Origin: JAMZMI01 sp039944535
GTDB taxonomy: Bacteria; Bacteroidota; Bacteroidia; Cytophagales; Cyclobacteriaceae
Reading direction: 5' to 3'
Length of the DNA: 64,000 nt
NCBI GenBank assembly: GCA_039944535.1
Contig: JBDUYP010000024.1
Coordinates: 1-64,000, forward strand
A program made the translations under genes and the position numbers. Each line of letters begins with the position of its first letter. Position 1 is the stretch's first letter. A model generated the notes under the pieces. That model was not told the DNA's origin. It saw only the letters and a program-made list of their open reading frames with translations, and searched no databases. Shown in pieces: positions 36,148 to 45,251 of the stretch.

Positions 36148-37266
36148 CTAAATCAGAAAACCCAACTCTTTAAGCCGGGTAACCATTTGCTCTTTATAAT
36201 CGTCATGCTTGATTGTGTGAGGTATACGTACAATCCAGGAATTATTTGGAACCGAAAGACCCTTTATCATCACTTCATGTGAACTTTTAATGAGGACCCC
36301 TGACTCAAATTTTAAATTTTCATTAAGCCCTGTAAGATTATATTCGTTCCACATCAAGTGATCAAAAAATGTCCCAAACTCTCTCGCAATAACTCGTGAA
36401 TTCAGTGATGCTGCTTTGTTTGAGTTAATTTTTTCAAAAGTAATGGTCTCGGATTGATCACGAAAAAGAATAAAGAAAGCTGTCAAAGGTTTTGGAGAGT
36501 TAACAACACTCCCGTAAAATTCCTGTGGAGAAACCCTTCTTCTTGCATGGTTTTTACCTCTAAGCTCATGAAGTCTAAATTGCAATCTATCAGTAAGCCT
36601 CCTTCTTTTAAAGATGTTTTTTCGTATTTCTGAGTTTCCAGAAATATTGTAGGCATAAATTTTTGGGTAGGCCAAATTTGGGTAAACCAAACCATGTGCA
36701 TCAATAGCACATATGTCGTCAGAAACAAACGAGCAGTTATTTTCTTTGCATAAAATCATTTCGAGTGATGTCTTACCAACCCCACCTGTTCCTCCAAAAA
36801 CAAGAGTCTTTCCATTTTTAGTCCTTACTGCCGAAGCGTGAATCGTAGAAAGGTCTCCATCAAGGATTGTAAGGGGTGCCAAAATATGCTCATGTAGCCA
36901 CTGACCTATTCCTTCTTTATGAGAAGTGAATTGAATATTCATCCACTTCCTCAAGAAGGTGAGTACTTTCCCTGCCGGTATAATACTAAAACGTACTTTG
37001 ACAACCTTGTCGTTATCAAAAACAAACTCACATTGGAGTGGGCGCAATGCCGCAATAAAGCCATGTTTGACAACTTTATGCAAGGATGGATTTGTACTTA
37101 AAGGTTCAATCTTTCCAAGATCACTTACCTGCTCAATAGTCAAATCAATCTTTTCATCAATAGCCCGGGGATAAAGGCTTAACTCTTTTTCCAAAATTGA
37201 TGACACTTCCCTGTCCTCGGAAATTATTCTTATTGTCCTTCCAAATATTGAGTATATGTTATCCAT
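36148..37266 (-). CDS. HPr-kinase-like P-loop protein in polysaccharide operon
   Basis: 372 residues. The central region matches the C-terminal domain of HPr kinase: IHASAVRTKNGKTLVFGG, Walker A GGTGGVGKTS (158-167) and VSDDICAID (about 181-189), where HprK has the catalytic ADD. The HprK capsule-forming N-terminal domain is absent and replaced by about 130 unrelated residues. Similar proteins occur in capsule and peptide-maturation clusters and probably phosphorylate something other than HPr. It is the last gene of the seven-gene operon and overlaps the glycosyltransferase gene by 8 bases. The substrate is unknown. Confidence 0.75.
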   Translation of the reverse strand: MDNIYSIFGRTIRIISEDREVSSILEKELSLYPRAIDEKIDLTIEQVSDLGKIEPLSTNPSLHKVVKHGFIAALRPLQCEFVFDNDKVVKVRFSIIPAGKVLTFLRKWMNIQFTSHKEGIGQWLHEHILAPLTILDGDLSTIHASAVRTKNGKTLVFGGTGGVGKTSLEMILCKENNCSFVSDDICAIDAHGLVYPNLAYPKIYAYNISGNSEIRKNIFKRRRLTDRLQFRLHELRGKNHARRRVSPQEFYGSVVNSPKPLTAFFILFRDQSETITFEKINSNKAASLNSRVIAREFGTFFDHLMWNEYNLTGLNENLKFESGVLIKSSHEVMIKGLSVPNNSWIVRIPHTIKHDDYKEQMVTRLKELGFLI

Positions 37267-38464
37267 CTAATTGATTGAGTTTTGACAGTTGTCGGGCAAA
37301 ATTTGAGTAGTTGGTTGCTCCATCAAAATACCTTGCAAAAACATCACGTGCACCAGACCTTAGTCTGCTATTGCCTTTTATGTAAATAATGGCATTGGCA
37401 ACTTCGGAAGGTTCCGGGTTGGGCGATAAAAGCTTGCCATTATCAGAATTTATAATTTCCGAAACACCTCCAACATCTGTTGCAACAACAGGAATACCAT
37501 AGGAAATAGCTTCCATCATACTCACTGGAACACCTTCGGACGAACTTAAATTAATGAGCATATCAACATGCTCAGAGGCATAAAAATGATGAATCTCCTC
37601 ATTATCTACCTGTCCCTTATGTTTGACACGTAAGTTACCCGAAAGATGATTTGGCAAAATTCTTGAAAATTCTTCCTTACTTCCTCCAAAGTGAACCCAT
37701 GTAAAATTTCTAGTTTGATTTAGATCTGCCACAGCCAAAATTGAGTCTTTAATAAGATTCATTCTTTTGACCTTAACGAGCATAGAACATGATACTATCG
37801 TGATATCTTCGGTTTCTGCTGATGGATTAAGAACCTCTGGCTGTTTGACGCCTAACCTTGATAGTTCAATATTTTTTACTCGATATTTTGCAGTAAGGTA
37901 CTTTTTACCATCTTCCGAAACACAAAACAGACGATCCAGTCTATTTAAGACCTGCTTTCTGAAGGGAATAAATCCATGAGATCTTCTTTCATCATAAACA
38001 TCAAAACCATGCGCCCTACTCACCATTGGGTTACTAAGTTCTCCATTTTCCTTGATCAAACTCAGCCCATACGCTTCAACGTCACACCAATATGTATAAC
38101 AAATACCAGGCTCCAACTGCGTTCGTCTTACCCATCGCACCATATTTTGTCCGTAATGTATAAACGCCGCTACATCCTGGAATGCACTCATTGAGACCTT
38201 AGGTACAGAAAACAAACCCTTCAGTAAATACTTTAGGTTTCTGAATAAAGGCAATACTTTCTTTTCGTGATTCTGAAGCACATAATCTGCATAAGAAGAA
38301 TCTACTTCTACATTTTTAGGGATCATGCGCTTATTTCCTGAAATCACCCTGGGTATTATTGTGATTTTAAGGCCTTTTAAACGAGACAACACCTCTAACT
38401 CATAAGCCAGGAAAGCCTCTGTTGTTCCGTAGGGGTATGCATATGTGAATAAATAAACTTTCAT
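37259..38464 (-). CDS. GT4-type glycosyltransferase
   Basis: 401 residues of the GT-B fold. The C-terminal donor-binding domain is clear: IVSCSMLVKVKRMNLI, HFGGSKEEF and SEGVPVSMMEAISYGIPVVATDVGGVSEII, with the E-x7-E-type motif of GT4 enzymes. The N-terminal domain has AHGFDVYDERRSHGF, typical of surface-polymer transferases. It should add one sugar to a growing repeat unit. Overlaps the HPr-kinase-like gene by 8 bases and lies 5 bases from the sulfotransferase gene. Confidence 0.9.
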   Translation of the reverse strand: MKVYLFTYAYPYGTTEAFLAYELEVLSRLKGLKITIIPRVISGNKRMIPKNVEVDSSYADYVLQNHEKKVLPLFRNLKYLLKGLFSVPKVSMSAFQDVAAFIHYGQNMVRWVRRTQLEPGICYTYWCDVEAYGLSLIKENGELSNPMVSRAHGFDVYDERRSHGFIPFRKQVLNRLDRLFCVSEDGKKYLTAKYRVKNIELSRLGVKQPEVLNPSAETEDITIVSCSMLVKVKRMNLIKDSILAVADLNQTRNFTWVHFGGSKEEFSRILPNHLSGNLRVKHKGQVDNEEIHHFYASEHVDMLINLSSSEGVPVSMMEAISYGIPVVATDVGGVSEIINSDNGKLLSPNPEPSEVANAIIYIKGNSRLRSGARDVFARYFDGATNYSNFARQLSKLNQLDG

Positions 38465-38469
38465 TCAAT

Positions 38470-39342
38470 TTATTTCAAAGCTTCGTTTAACCTTTCATTG
38501 CTTTGAGCATAATATTTTTTTACATACTCCTTGTCCACTTTGGTAAGGAAGCTCTTTCTACTTGATAAAAATCGAAAAATGTAGGGTTCTAGGATCGCCA
38601 GAAAAACTTTAGACACATACTTTGTTGCTATTTTGTTCCAAATAAGATTGTTTGGTTTTTGACTAGTAAATATGAAATGGTTGACTACTCTCAAAACAGC
38701 AATAGACAGGTTGCTCATAGATTGGTTTACCCTTTTAGATGGTCTTCCCTTCTCCATACTACTGCCCACAAATTTTTCGATCTGATTAATAAATGCATTA
38801 GCGTTAGCCTTCAATTCTTCAGTTGGTAGAACAAGCACGTTATCCTTACCAAATATCTCATGGCACTTACAAACCATACTATCGTATTTTAGAAAATCCA
38901 GGTTGAATGATCTTTGATATAAGTTCCAGTTTCTTTTTCGATCAATAAAATCCGCAAATCTTACCACTCCACCTTGAATCACGTATTGGCGATACAGAGA
39001 ATCCAACATATCTTCTTGATCCCGTAGTGTTATTATTATTTTATCAAAACCTAAAGTCCTAAGACGCTCTGGTATTTCTGACCTTCCCAACCCCTTGTAA
39101 ATAAAAGGAGCTCCTACCAGCCCTTCAAAAGAGAATAAATTTGTACGTTCTAAACCATAGGTTTTTAGAATCTCTTGTACATAAGAAGGGTCATAATCAA
39201 ACTCATCCAAATATATAAGCGGCGTGAAAATCTTTTCACAAGTTCTGTAATCCACATAATTCACTCCCTCCAGATTGGGAAACACTTCCCACTGTAAAAA
39301 AGTAGTTGCAGTCTTCGGATAGCCTATGTGAACGATATTCAT
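38470..39342 (-). CDS. Sulfotransferase family protein
   Basis: 290 residues. The 5'-phosphosulfate loop is HIGYPKTATTFLQWEVF near the N-terminus, and the 3'-phosphate-binding segment is IIITLRDQEDMLDSLYRQYV at about 103-122. These are the two PAPS-binding motifs. It probably sulfates a sugar of the exported polysaccharide, giving a sulfated polymer as seen in many marine bacteria. Its start and the stop of the aminotransferase gene share one base. Confidence 0.82.
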   Translation of the reverse strand: MNIVHIGYPKTATTFLQWEVFPNLEGVNYVDYRTCEKIFTPLIYLDEFDYDPSYVQEILKTYGLERTNLFSFEGLVGAPFIYKGLGRSEIPERLRTLGFDKIIITLRDQEDMLDSLYRQYVIQGGVVRFADFIDRKRNWNLYQRSFNLDFLKYDSMVCKCHEIFGKDNVLVLPTEELKANANAFINQIEKFVGSSMEKGRPSKRVNQSMSNLSIAVLRVVNHFIFTSQKPNNLIWNKIATKYVSKVFLAILEPYIFRFLSSRKSFLTKVDKEYVKKYYAQSNERLNEALK

Positions 39343-40436
39343 CAGACTGTCGCATTTACTACCTCTGAGACACGTTCAATCTGATCATCGGTCATTTCAG
39401 GGAAAATTGGAAGAGATATGATCTCTTTACTCAGTATGTCCGCAACGGGGAAGTCCTGGCTGGTGTGCCCCTTGTAAGCATAAGCCTGAATAAACGGAAG
39501 CGGGGTTGGGTAGTGGATTCCGTGACCAATCCCTGCATCATCAAATGCTTTTTGAAGAGCCCTCCGATTTTTGGCTCTGATGACAAACAAATGGTAGGCG
39601 TGGTAATAACCCTCAGGAACCGCCGGAATGACGCTCTTGTCATCGATCAAATCTCTATAGCGGGCAGCTACTCTATTACGTTCTTCTATCCAATTTTGCA
39701 AATGAGGCAACTTGACTTTCAGCACAGCCGCTTGAAGCGTGTCTAACCTACTATTACGACCCAGCAACTGATGATCGTGCTTTTTGATCTGACCATGATT
39801 TCCAATGCGCCGAAGCTTCTCAGCCAAAGCTGAATCATTTGTAAGCATACCTCCTGCATCTCCATAGGCACCCAGATTTTTACCGGGATAAAAACTAAAT
39901 GAAGAGGCCTCCCCAAACGTGCCCACATTCCTATCCCCTATCATAGCTCCGTGCGCTTGAGCTGTGTCTTCAAGGACAAGTAAATCATCAGCCCTGGCTA
40001 TCTCCATAATGGCCTCCATCCGAGCTGGCAAGCCGTATAAATGAACCGGCATAATAACTTTGGTTTTTGCTGTAACTGCCTTTTGAATCAGCGCTGGGTC
40101 CATGGTGTACTCCCCTTCTAAAACATCTACAAAAACAGGCTCTGCTCCCACGGAGTTCACAGCTTCTGCCGAAGAAATCCAGCTGTTAGCTGGCACCAAA
40201 ACCTCATCTCCTGGACCTATGCCCATGGCCTTCAAAATGATTTCAAGGGAATCAGTGCCGTTGGCACAACTCACGCAGTGATCCGCTCCGATAAAATTTG
40301 CGAATGCGCCTTCAAAGCTTCTGACAACACCTCCACCTATAAAGCTCGTGTTGTTCAAAACATCGCTTATAGCCTGATCAATTTCATCCTTGATAGAATT
40401 GTATTGTGCTTTTAGATCAACGAAAGGAACTTTCAT
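39342..40436 (-). CDS. DegT/DnrJ/EryC1 sugar aminotransferase, WlbC/WbpE-like
   Basis: 364 residues. PLP-dependent sugar aminotransferase with the Schiff-base Lys186 in SFYPGKNLGAYGDAG, and with EDTAQAHGA and the start VPFVDLKAQY. In the wlb/wbp pathway this enzyme aminates the 3-keto sugar produced by the Gfo/Idh dehydrogenase. The neighbours on the 5' side encode exactly the acetyltransferase and dehydrogenase of that pathway, so the function is well supported by context. Overlaps the acetyltransferase gene by 4 bases. Confidence 0.9.
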   Translation of the reverse strand: MKVPFVDLKAQYNSIKDEIDQAISDVLNNTSFIGGGVVRSFEGAFANFIGADHCVSCANGTDSLEIILKAMGIGPGDEVLVPANSWISSAEAVNSVGAEPVFVDVLEGEYTMDPALIQKAVTAKTKVIMPVHLYGLPARMEAIMEIARADDLLVLEDTAQAHGAMIGDRNVGTFGEASSFSFYPGKNLGAYGDAGGMLTNDSALAEKLRRIGNHGQIKKHDHQLLGRNSRLDTLQAAVLKVKLPHLQNWIEERNRVAARYRDLIDDKSVIPAVPEGYYHAYHLFVIRAKNRRALQKAFDDAGIGHGIHYPTPLPFIQAYAYKGHTSQDFPVADILSKEIISLPIFPEMTDDQIERVSEVVNATV

Positions 40437-40897
40437 ATATCCTTGATTTTTCTAGCGGGATTCCCAGCATAAATCCCCGATTCGGTAATATCTTTTGTCA
40501 CTACAGCTCCTGCACCAATCACCACACCATCAGCGATAGTGACAGGCAAAATTGTTGCGTTGGAGCCTATAGAAACTGAGTTTCCAATATTGGTCTTCTT
40601 CCATTTGGACACATCTCCCCTGGCAGGTCCGCCATCGCTGAATAAGTCATTGATGAACATAACGCCATGCCCTATAAAGCAATCATCGCCAATGGTAACC
40701 AGCTCGCAGACAAATGAGTGTGACTGAATTTTCGTTCTGCTCCCAATTGATACGTCTTTCTGTATTTCTACAAATGGCCCAATAAAGCAATAATCCCCTA
40801 TTGCACATCCGTACATATTCACGGGTTCAACAACAGTCACATTGCTTCCAAAGCTGACATCATTTATTCCAATATTTTTCAATTTTGGCTCACCCAT
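40433..40897 (-). CDS. Hexapeptide N-acetyltransferase, WlbB/WbpD-like
   Basis: 154 residues from the ATG at 40897; a longer reading from a TTG at 40927 would overlap the upstream gene by 38 bases and is less likely. It is a left-handed beta-helix acyltransferase, as shown by the repeats VSIGSRTKIQSH, VTIGDDCFIGHGV, VSIGSNATILPVT and IADGVVIGAGAVVTKDI and the closing YAGNPARKI. It is predicted to acetylate the 3-amino group of a UDP-sugar. It lies between the aminotransferase and dehydrogenase genes, in the classic wlbA-wlbB-wlbC order. Confidence 0.88.
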   Translation of the reverse strand: MGEPKLKNIGINDVSFGSNVTVVEPVNMYGCAIGDYCFIGPFVEIQKDVSIGSRTKIQSHSFVCELVTIGDDCFIGHGVMFINDLFSDGGPARGDVSKWKKTNIGNSVSIGSNATILPVTIADGVVIGAGAVVTKDITESGIYAGNPARKIKDI

Positions 40898-41909
40898 TTT
40901 TTGATGCGGCGCTATATATTTTTTCAATTATCTCCACGGTCTTGAGTCCTTCAAATCCATTTGTTGCAATTTCTCCTCCATTGCTCAACACATCGATTAC
41001 ATTCTCATAAACCTTGTCGTGATTGGACATGGAGCCTTGATAATCTCCATACTCATTTGCAGGATTCCCTTCGGGCAATTCACCAATCTCAAAGTTTTCA
41101 ATGTTTTGATACTCAAGTTTATTCAGGTATTGCCCTCCGATTTTCACTGTTCCCTTTTCTCCAAAAAGCGTAAGTGAGCCTTCCATATTCTTGCCGTAGC
41201 TATTCACAGTATAATTGATAGTACCTATCGCCCCTGAATGAAACTTCAAGGTCGCCACTCCCGAATCTTCAAATTCAATCACTCCATCATGCATGTAGTT
41301 TTCGATTACAGCTTGTGCACTCTCCACATCGCCAACCATCCAGTAGAGAAGATCAAGAAAGTGACTAAACTGGGTAAAGAGCGTCCCTCCATCCATTTCT
41401 TTGGAGCCTTTCCAATCCGAATTTTCATAATAATTGAAGTTTCTGTTCCAAAAACAACTCAATTGAATACTATGCAACTTTCCCAACTTACCATCATCCA
41501 AAACCTGCTTAATGACCGATACGGCTGGATTAAACCTGTTTTGCTTGACAATAAACAATCGTCTGTTTGCACTTTCTGCTGCTTTGATCATTTCTCCACA
41601 GTCATAGGCATTGATGGCCATCGGTTTCTCGCAGAGGACGTGAAAGCCGGCCTTCAGAGCCTGAATACTGTGTGCTGCATGTAAACCGTTGGGGGAACAC
41701 ACCGCTACCACATCCATATCTCCATTATTGGAAAGCATCTCCTCGATGGAGGCATAGTATGATGCTTCATGAGTTTCACCAAGGCGTTGCGCCTTAGGTA
41801 AATTAGGATCACAAACGGCAACCAAACTGGCCAATCGTGAAATATGACCGGCGTGTCGCTCGGCAATCCTCCCACACCCTACTATCCCAAACTTCAATTT
41901 TTCACTCAT
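40890..41909 (-). CDS. Gfo/Idh/MocA NAD-dependent sugar dehydrogenase, WlbA/WbpB-like
   Basis: 339 residues. Rossmann motif GIVGCGRIAERHAGHI at the N-terminus, the catalytic CEKPMA (Lys95) and GGTLFTQFSHFLDLLYW, which matches WlbA/WbpB enzymes that oxidise C3 of UDP-GlcNAcA. It overlaps the upstream glycosyltransferase gene by 4 bases. Together with the next two genes it could make UDP-2,3-diacetamido-2,3-dideoxy-glucuronate, provided that a UDP-GlcNAc 6-dehydrogenase, not in this window, is present. Confidence 0.88.
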   Translation of the reverse strand: MSEKLKFGIVGCGRIAERHAGHISRLASLVAVCDPNLPKAQRLGETHEASYYASIEEMLSNNGDMDVVAVCSPNGLHAAHSIQALKAGFHVLCEKPMAINAYDCGEMIKAAESANRRLFIVKQNRFNPAVSVIKQVLDDGKLGKLHSIQLSCFWNRNFNYYENSDWKGSKEMDGGTLFTQFSHFLDLLYWMVGDVESAQAVIENYMHDGVIEFEDSGVATLKFHSGAIGTINYTVNSYGKNMEGSLTLFGEKGTVKIGGQYLNKLEYQNIENFEIGELPEGNPANEYGDYQGSMSNHDKVYENVIDVLSNGGEIATNGFEGLKTVEIIEKIYSAASKNG

Positions 41910-43213
41910 ATTGAATTTATTAAATCAGCCAGTTCCCGGGCATGCGCCACTCTCGAATGACTCGCCAGCAGCTGATCAAAGTCCTTTTTTTCTGTTGAAT
42001 ATTGTGATGTGAAATTAGCCAAAATAAACTTTGCAATCTCATTAGAATCCTCCCCACTCATCATTTCTCCTATGTTGTTTTCACGAAGAATATCACCCAA
42101 ATCACTATCATCAGGTCCAAAAGTCAAAATCGGTCTCTGCGCTGACAGGTATTCAAAAAACTTTACAGGAAGAATCCACTTGGCATTGTCACTTTTATTC
42201 AAAAGTAAAAGTAGCACGTCGCATTCCTGATAATGACGAAACACTTCCTGGTGCGGAACATACCCCAACAGGTTGAGGCTTGGAGATAAGTATTCACTGG
42301 ACTTTATCCTATCTACGATAGAATCACTCACAATCCCTCCTATCCTGATCTCAAGTTTCGAAGCAAAATCTTTATTTTCTGCACATATCCTTTCCAGAGC
42401 CAGCCACAACTCCTGTGGATCTCTTAGTTCATTGAGCATCCCAAAGTATCCAATGGTGAATTTTTTGGAGTTAGGGCGGACAGAAATCGATTTATCCTCA
42501 AGATCAATTCCATTCATAAGGACTTTTACCTCTTTTTCTTTTGCAATTTTTGCCTCAAGAGACAGCCCCAACCTCTTACTGACAGTTATCACCCTGGTCG
42601 CCTTTTTGAGTACGTTTTTCTCCAACCTTCTATGCCAAGACATTGCCAAAGGCCCAGTCTTGAGTTGCTTCAAAATATCCCAGTCAGACCAAGGATCTCG
42701 AAAATCTGCTATCCAATTCAGCATAGGCCTACTTTTTTTCAAGCCTAGGCCAATCATGTGCATGGTATGAGGAGGGCCTGTAGTGATGATGGTATCAATA
42801 CTTTTGTCTACGAGATAAGCGCTTAAAAATTTCACAGATGGCTTCACCCAATACCGCCTGGCATCAGGCACAAACAGATTTCCCCTCATCCACACAAAAA
42901 GCTTGTCCTTGAAAGATTTTTTGGGTTTTTCTAAAACAACACCTTGCTGAATCTTTCCTTTATTTTTACTCCCTGTCAGCTTATGAAATAGCTGAAAAGG
43001 CTCCCATATAGGCTTTTTGATTACCTCAATATCACTTGCAAGTTTCAGAAGCTCTTCATCCTGTATCTCAAACTGAGGGTTTGAGGGTGTATAGATAACT
43101 GGCTCAATTCCCATTTTTTTGAGGTTAATGGCAAAATGTAACCAGCGCTGCACACCTACCCCACCTGACGGTGGCCAATAGTATGTAATGATCAGTACCT
43201 TTTTATCAGACAT
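41906..43213 (-). CDS. Glycosyltransferase (GT-B, GT4-like)
   Basis: 435 residues. The start YYWPPSGGVGVQRWLHFAIN is common in GT4-like enzymes of capsule loci, followed by IADFRDPWSDWD, TIGYFGMLNELRDPQ, LGYVPHQEVFRHYQECD and PVKFFEYLSAQRPILTFG. It is the first gene of the minus-strand polysaccharide operon. The promoter lies in the 110-base gap shared with pfkA. Confidence 0.9.
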   Translation of the reverse strand: MSDKKVLIITYYWPPSGGVGVQRWLHFAINLKKMGIEPVIYTPSNPQFEIQDEELLKLASDIEVIKKPIWEPFQLFHKLTGSKNKGKIQQGVVLEKPKKSFKDKLFVWMRGNLFVPDARRYWVKPSVKFLSAYLVDKSIDTIITTGPPHTMHMIGLGLKKSRPMLNWIADFRDPWSDWDILKQLKTGPLAMSWHRRLEKNVLKKATRVITVSKRLGLSLEAKIAKEKEVKVLMNGIDLEDKSISVRPNSKKFTIGYFGMLNELRDPQELWLALERICAENKDFASKLEIRIGGIVSDSIVDRIKSSEYLSPSLNLLGYVPHQEVFRHYQECDVLLLLLNKSDNAKWILPVKFFEYLSAQRPILTFGPDDSDLGDILRENNIGEMMSGEDSNEIAKFILANFTSQYSTEKKDFDQLLASHSRVAHARELADLINSI

Positions 43214-43323
43214 ATTTTTTCAATAAACGCCGGCAATAGATTTTATTAGGTATGCAAATTTCGCTAATATTGACCGCCGAACGGCAAAGAAACAACAAGC
43301 CCCTAATTTTTAAAGAATAGCGA

Positions 43324-44295
43324 ATGAAAAGTATTGGTGTTTTTACATCAGGAGGCGATGCGCCCGGAATGAACGCATGCCTCAGAGCAGTGGTGAGAAG
43401 TGCGCTTTATTTGGGCATAGATGTCTATGGTATCAAGTATGGCTACAATGGGATGATCGAAGGGGATATCTATAAAATGAAGTCCTATTCGGTGAGCAAT
43501 ATTCTTCAAAGAGGCGGAACGATACTTAAGTCTGCGCGTAGCAACGAGTTTCGAACCAAAGAAGGAAGGCAGAAGGCTTACGATCAGCTTAAGAAAAGGG
43601 GTATAGAAGGACTCGTGGCGATAGGTGGTGACGGAACACTAACTGGCGCCAACTTGTTTTTTGAAGAATTTGGCATCCCAACAGTGGGATGTCCGGGTAC
43701 TATCGACAATGACTTGTTCGGTTCTGACTACACCATAGGCTTTGATACAGCTGTAAACACAGCTCTGGATGCGATAGACAAAATCCGCGATACCGCAAAC
43801 TCCCACGACAGGGTATTTTTCGTGGAAGTAATGGGAAGACACACAGGATATATTGCTATTTCGTGTGGAATAGGTGGCGGAGCTGAGATGGTAATGGTGC
43901 CCGAAACCTCCGTGACCATCAAAGACGTAATAGGAACACTGAAAGACGGCAGTAGCAGACACAAAACATCTCACATCGTGATTGTAGCCGAAGGTGGCGA
44001 GCAAGGTGATGCGATAGAAGTGGCCGCTAAGGTTTCTAAAGAACTTCCTGAACTGGATATAAGAGTGACCAACCTTGGTCACGTGCAAAGAGGTGGAGCT
44101 CCTACATCGAGCGATCGAATATTGGCCTCAAGACTGGGCATGGCTGCTGTGGAAGGGCTAGTGAATGGAGAAAAAAATGTGATGGTGGGTATTATTGACA
44201 ATAAGATTCAGTACACCAACATCAAGCTGGCTATATCGAAATCAAAACCAATCAGTGATGAAATGATGCGATTGGTAGAAGTGATGAGCATCTAG
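43324..44295 (+). CDS. pfkA: ATP-dependent 6-phosphofructokinase
   Basis: 323 residues, the classic bacterial PfkA size. ATP loop GVFTSGGDAPGMN, GGDGT (101-105, with the glycine usual in ATP-dependent rather than PPi-dependent enzymes), catalytic TIDND (126-130) and VMGRHTGYIA. It phosphorylates fructose 6-phosphate in glycolysis. pyk, the other main control step, is 8 kb downstream. A single gene, convergent with miaA, whose end is one base away. Confidence 0.97.
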   Translation: MKSIGVFTSGGDAPGMNACLRAVVRSALYLGIDVYGIKYGYNGMIEGDIYKMKSYSVSNILQRGGTILKSARSNEFRTKEGRQKAYDQLKKRGIEGLVAIGGDGTLTGANLFFEEFGIPTVGCPGTIDNDLFGSDYTIGFDTAVNTALDAIDKIRDTANSHDRVFFVEVMGRHTGYIAISCGIGGGAEMVMVPETSVTIKDVIGTLKDGSSRHKTSHIVIVAEGGEQGDAIEVAAKVSKELPELDIRVTNLGHVQRGGAPTSSDRILASRLGMAAVEGLVNGEKNVMVGIIDNKIQYTNIKLAISKSKPISDEMMRLVEVMSI

Positions 44296-44296
44296 C

Positions 44297-45211
44297 TCAA
44301 ACCAATCTTTTAGATATCAAATCAATCGCCTGATCTATTCGATCAGGCGATAACCATATTATTTCAGGGTCGCGCTTGAACCACGTCATTTGGCGCTTGG
44401 CATATCTCCTACTATTTCTTTTAAGCAACCGAATGGCTTCCTCCCGATCATAATCCCCGTCCATGAAGCCGAAAATTTCCGAATATCCCACAGTCTGCAA
44501 CGCATTCTTTTCCTTGAAAGGGTAAAGTTTTTCTGCTTCTTCAAAAAGCCCATCCTCAATCATCAAATCCATCCTTTTATTAATCCGGTCAAACAACACC
44601 TCCCGCTCCATATCTAGCCCAAACTTGATATTTGCGAAAGGCCTCTCTACAGATTTATTCTTCTTTCTAAAACTTGAAAATGGCGCGCCGGTAGAGCGAA
44701 TGACTTCTAAGGCCCGTATTACTCTTTGCCAGTTACTCCTATCAACCTGATCATAATACACAGGATCATCCTCACTTAGCTCTTTTAAGAGAGGCTCAAT
44801 CCCCTCTTCCTGATACAAATCATTCAGTTCCTGCCTTATTCCCGGCTTGATATCAGGCATATCATCAAAACCCTCCCAAATGGCTTTGAAAAACAAACCT
44901 GATCCACCAACAGCAACCACCACTTCGTGCTTTTTGAAAAGCTCATCCAAAAGGCTCAAAGCCTCTGTTTCAAATTTCCCAACACTGTAGTCCTCTTTTA
45001 TAGAAAGAGTATCCACAAAATGATGAACTGCCTGATCCCGCTCATCTTTGGTCGGCTTAGCAGTACCGATCTCCATTTCCCGATAAAATTGCCTTGAATC
45101 AACAGAGAGGATTTCCGTATCAAACTGGTTTGCCAAAGAGATACCAAAAGAGGTTTTGCCCACCGCAGTGGAACCAACAACAGAAACTAATATTGAATGC
45201 TTGTTTGTCAT
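44297..45211 (-). CDS. miaA: tRNA dimethylallyltransferase MiaA
   Basis: 304 residues. P-loop GSTAVGKTSFGISLA, the SVDSRQFYREMEIGTAKP motif, VGGSGLFFKAI and a C-terminal RYAKRQMTWFKRD. MiaA puts a dimethylallyl group on A37, making the substrate that MiaB then methylthiolates. Divergent from the hybrid kinase across 40 bases. A hairpin lies within its last codons at 44325-44351. Confidence 0.97.
   Translation of the reverse strand: MTNKHSILVSVVGSTAVGKTSFGISLANQFDTEILSVDSRQFYREMEIGTAKPTKDERDQAVHHFVDTLSIKEDYSVGKFETEALSLLDELFKKHEVVVAVGGSGLFFKAIWEGFDDMPDIKPGIRQELNDLYQEEGIEPLLKELSEDDPVYYDQVDRSNWQRVIRALEVIRSTGAPFSSFRKKNKSVERPFANIKFGLDMEREVLFDRINKRMDLMIEDGLFEEAEKLYPFKEKNALQTVGYSEIFGFMDGDYDREEAIRLLKRNSRRYAKRQMTWFKRDPEIIWLSPDRIDQAIDLISKRLV
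44325..44351. terminator. Hairpin inside the 3' end of miaA, downstream of pfkA
   Basis: ATCGCCTGATC, loop TATTC, GATCAGGCGAT: perfect 11-base arms 30 bases after the pfkA stop. There is no T run, so it may be a weak or rho-linked terminator for pfkA, or simply conserved coding sequence. Confidence 0.4.
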
Positions 45212-45231
45212 GTCCGCCGAAAAATAGCATT

Positions 45232-45243
45232 AATTAGCTAATT
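45232..45243. promoter_or_regulatory. 12-base palindrome between miaA and the hybrid kinase
   Basis: AATTAGCTAATT, perfect dyad in the 40-base divergent gap. It may be part of overlapping promoters. Confidence 0.3.
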
Positions 45244-45251
45244 TTAGGATA

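Noticed and set aside
41238..41684. Plus-strand frame of about 150 codons
   Set aside because: It lies opposite the Gfo/Idh dehydrogenase gene and reads as its shadow; composition is rich in His, Cys and Ile without domain features.
42273..42770. Plus-strand frame of about 165 codons
   Set aside because: Antisense to the glycosyltransferase at 41906-43213; Ser/Leu-rich shadow with no recognised pattern.
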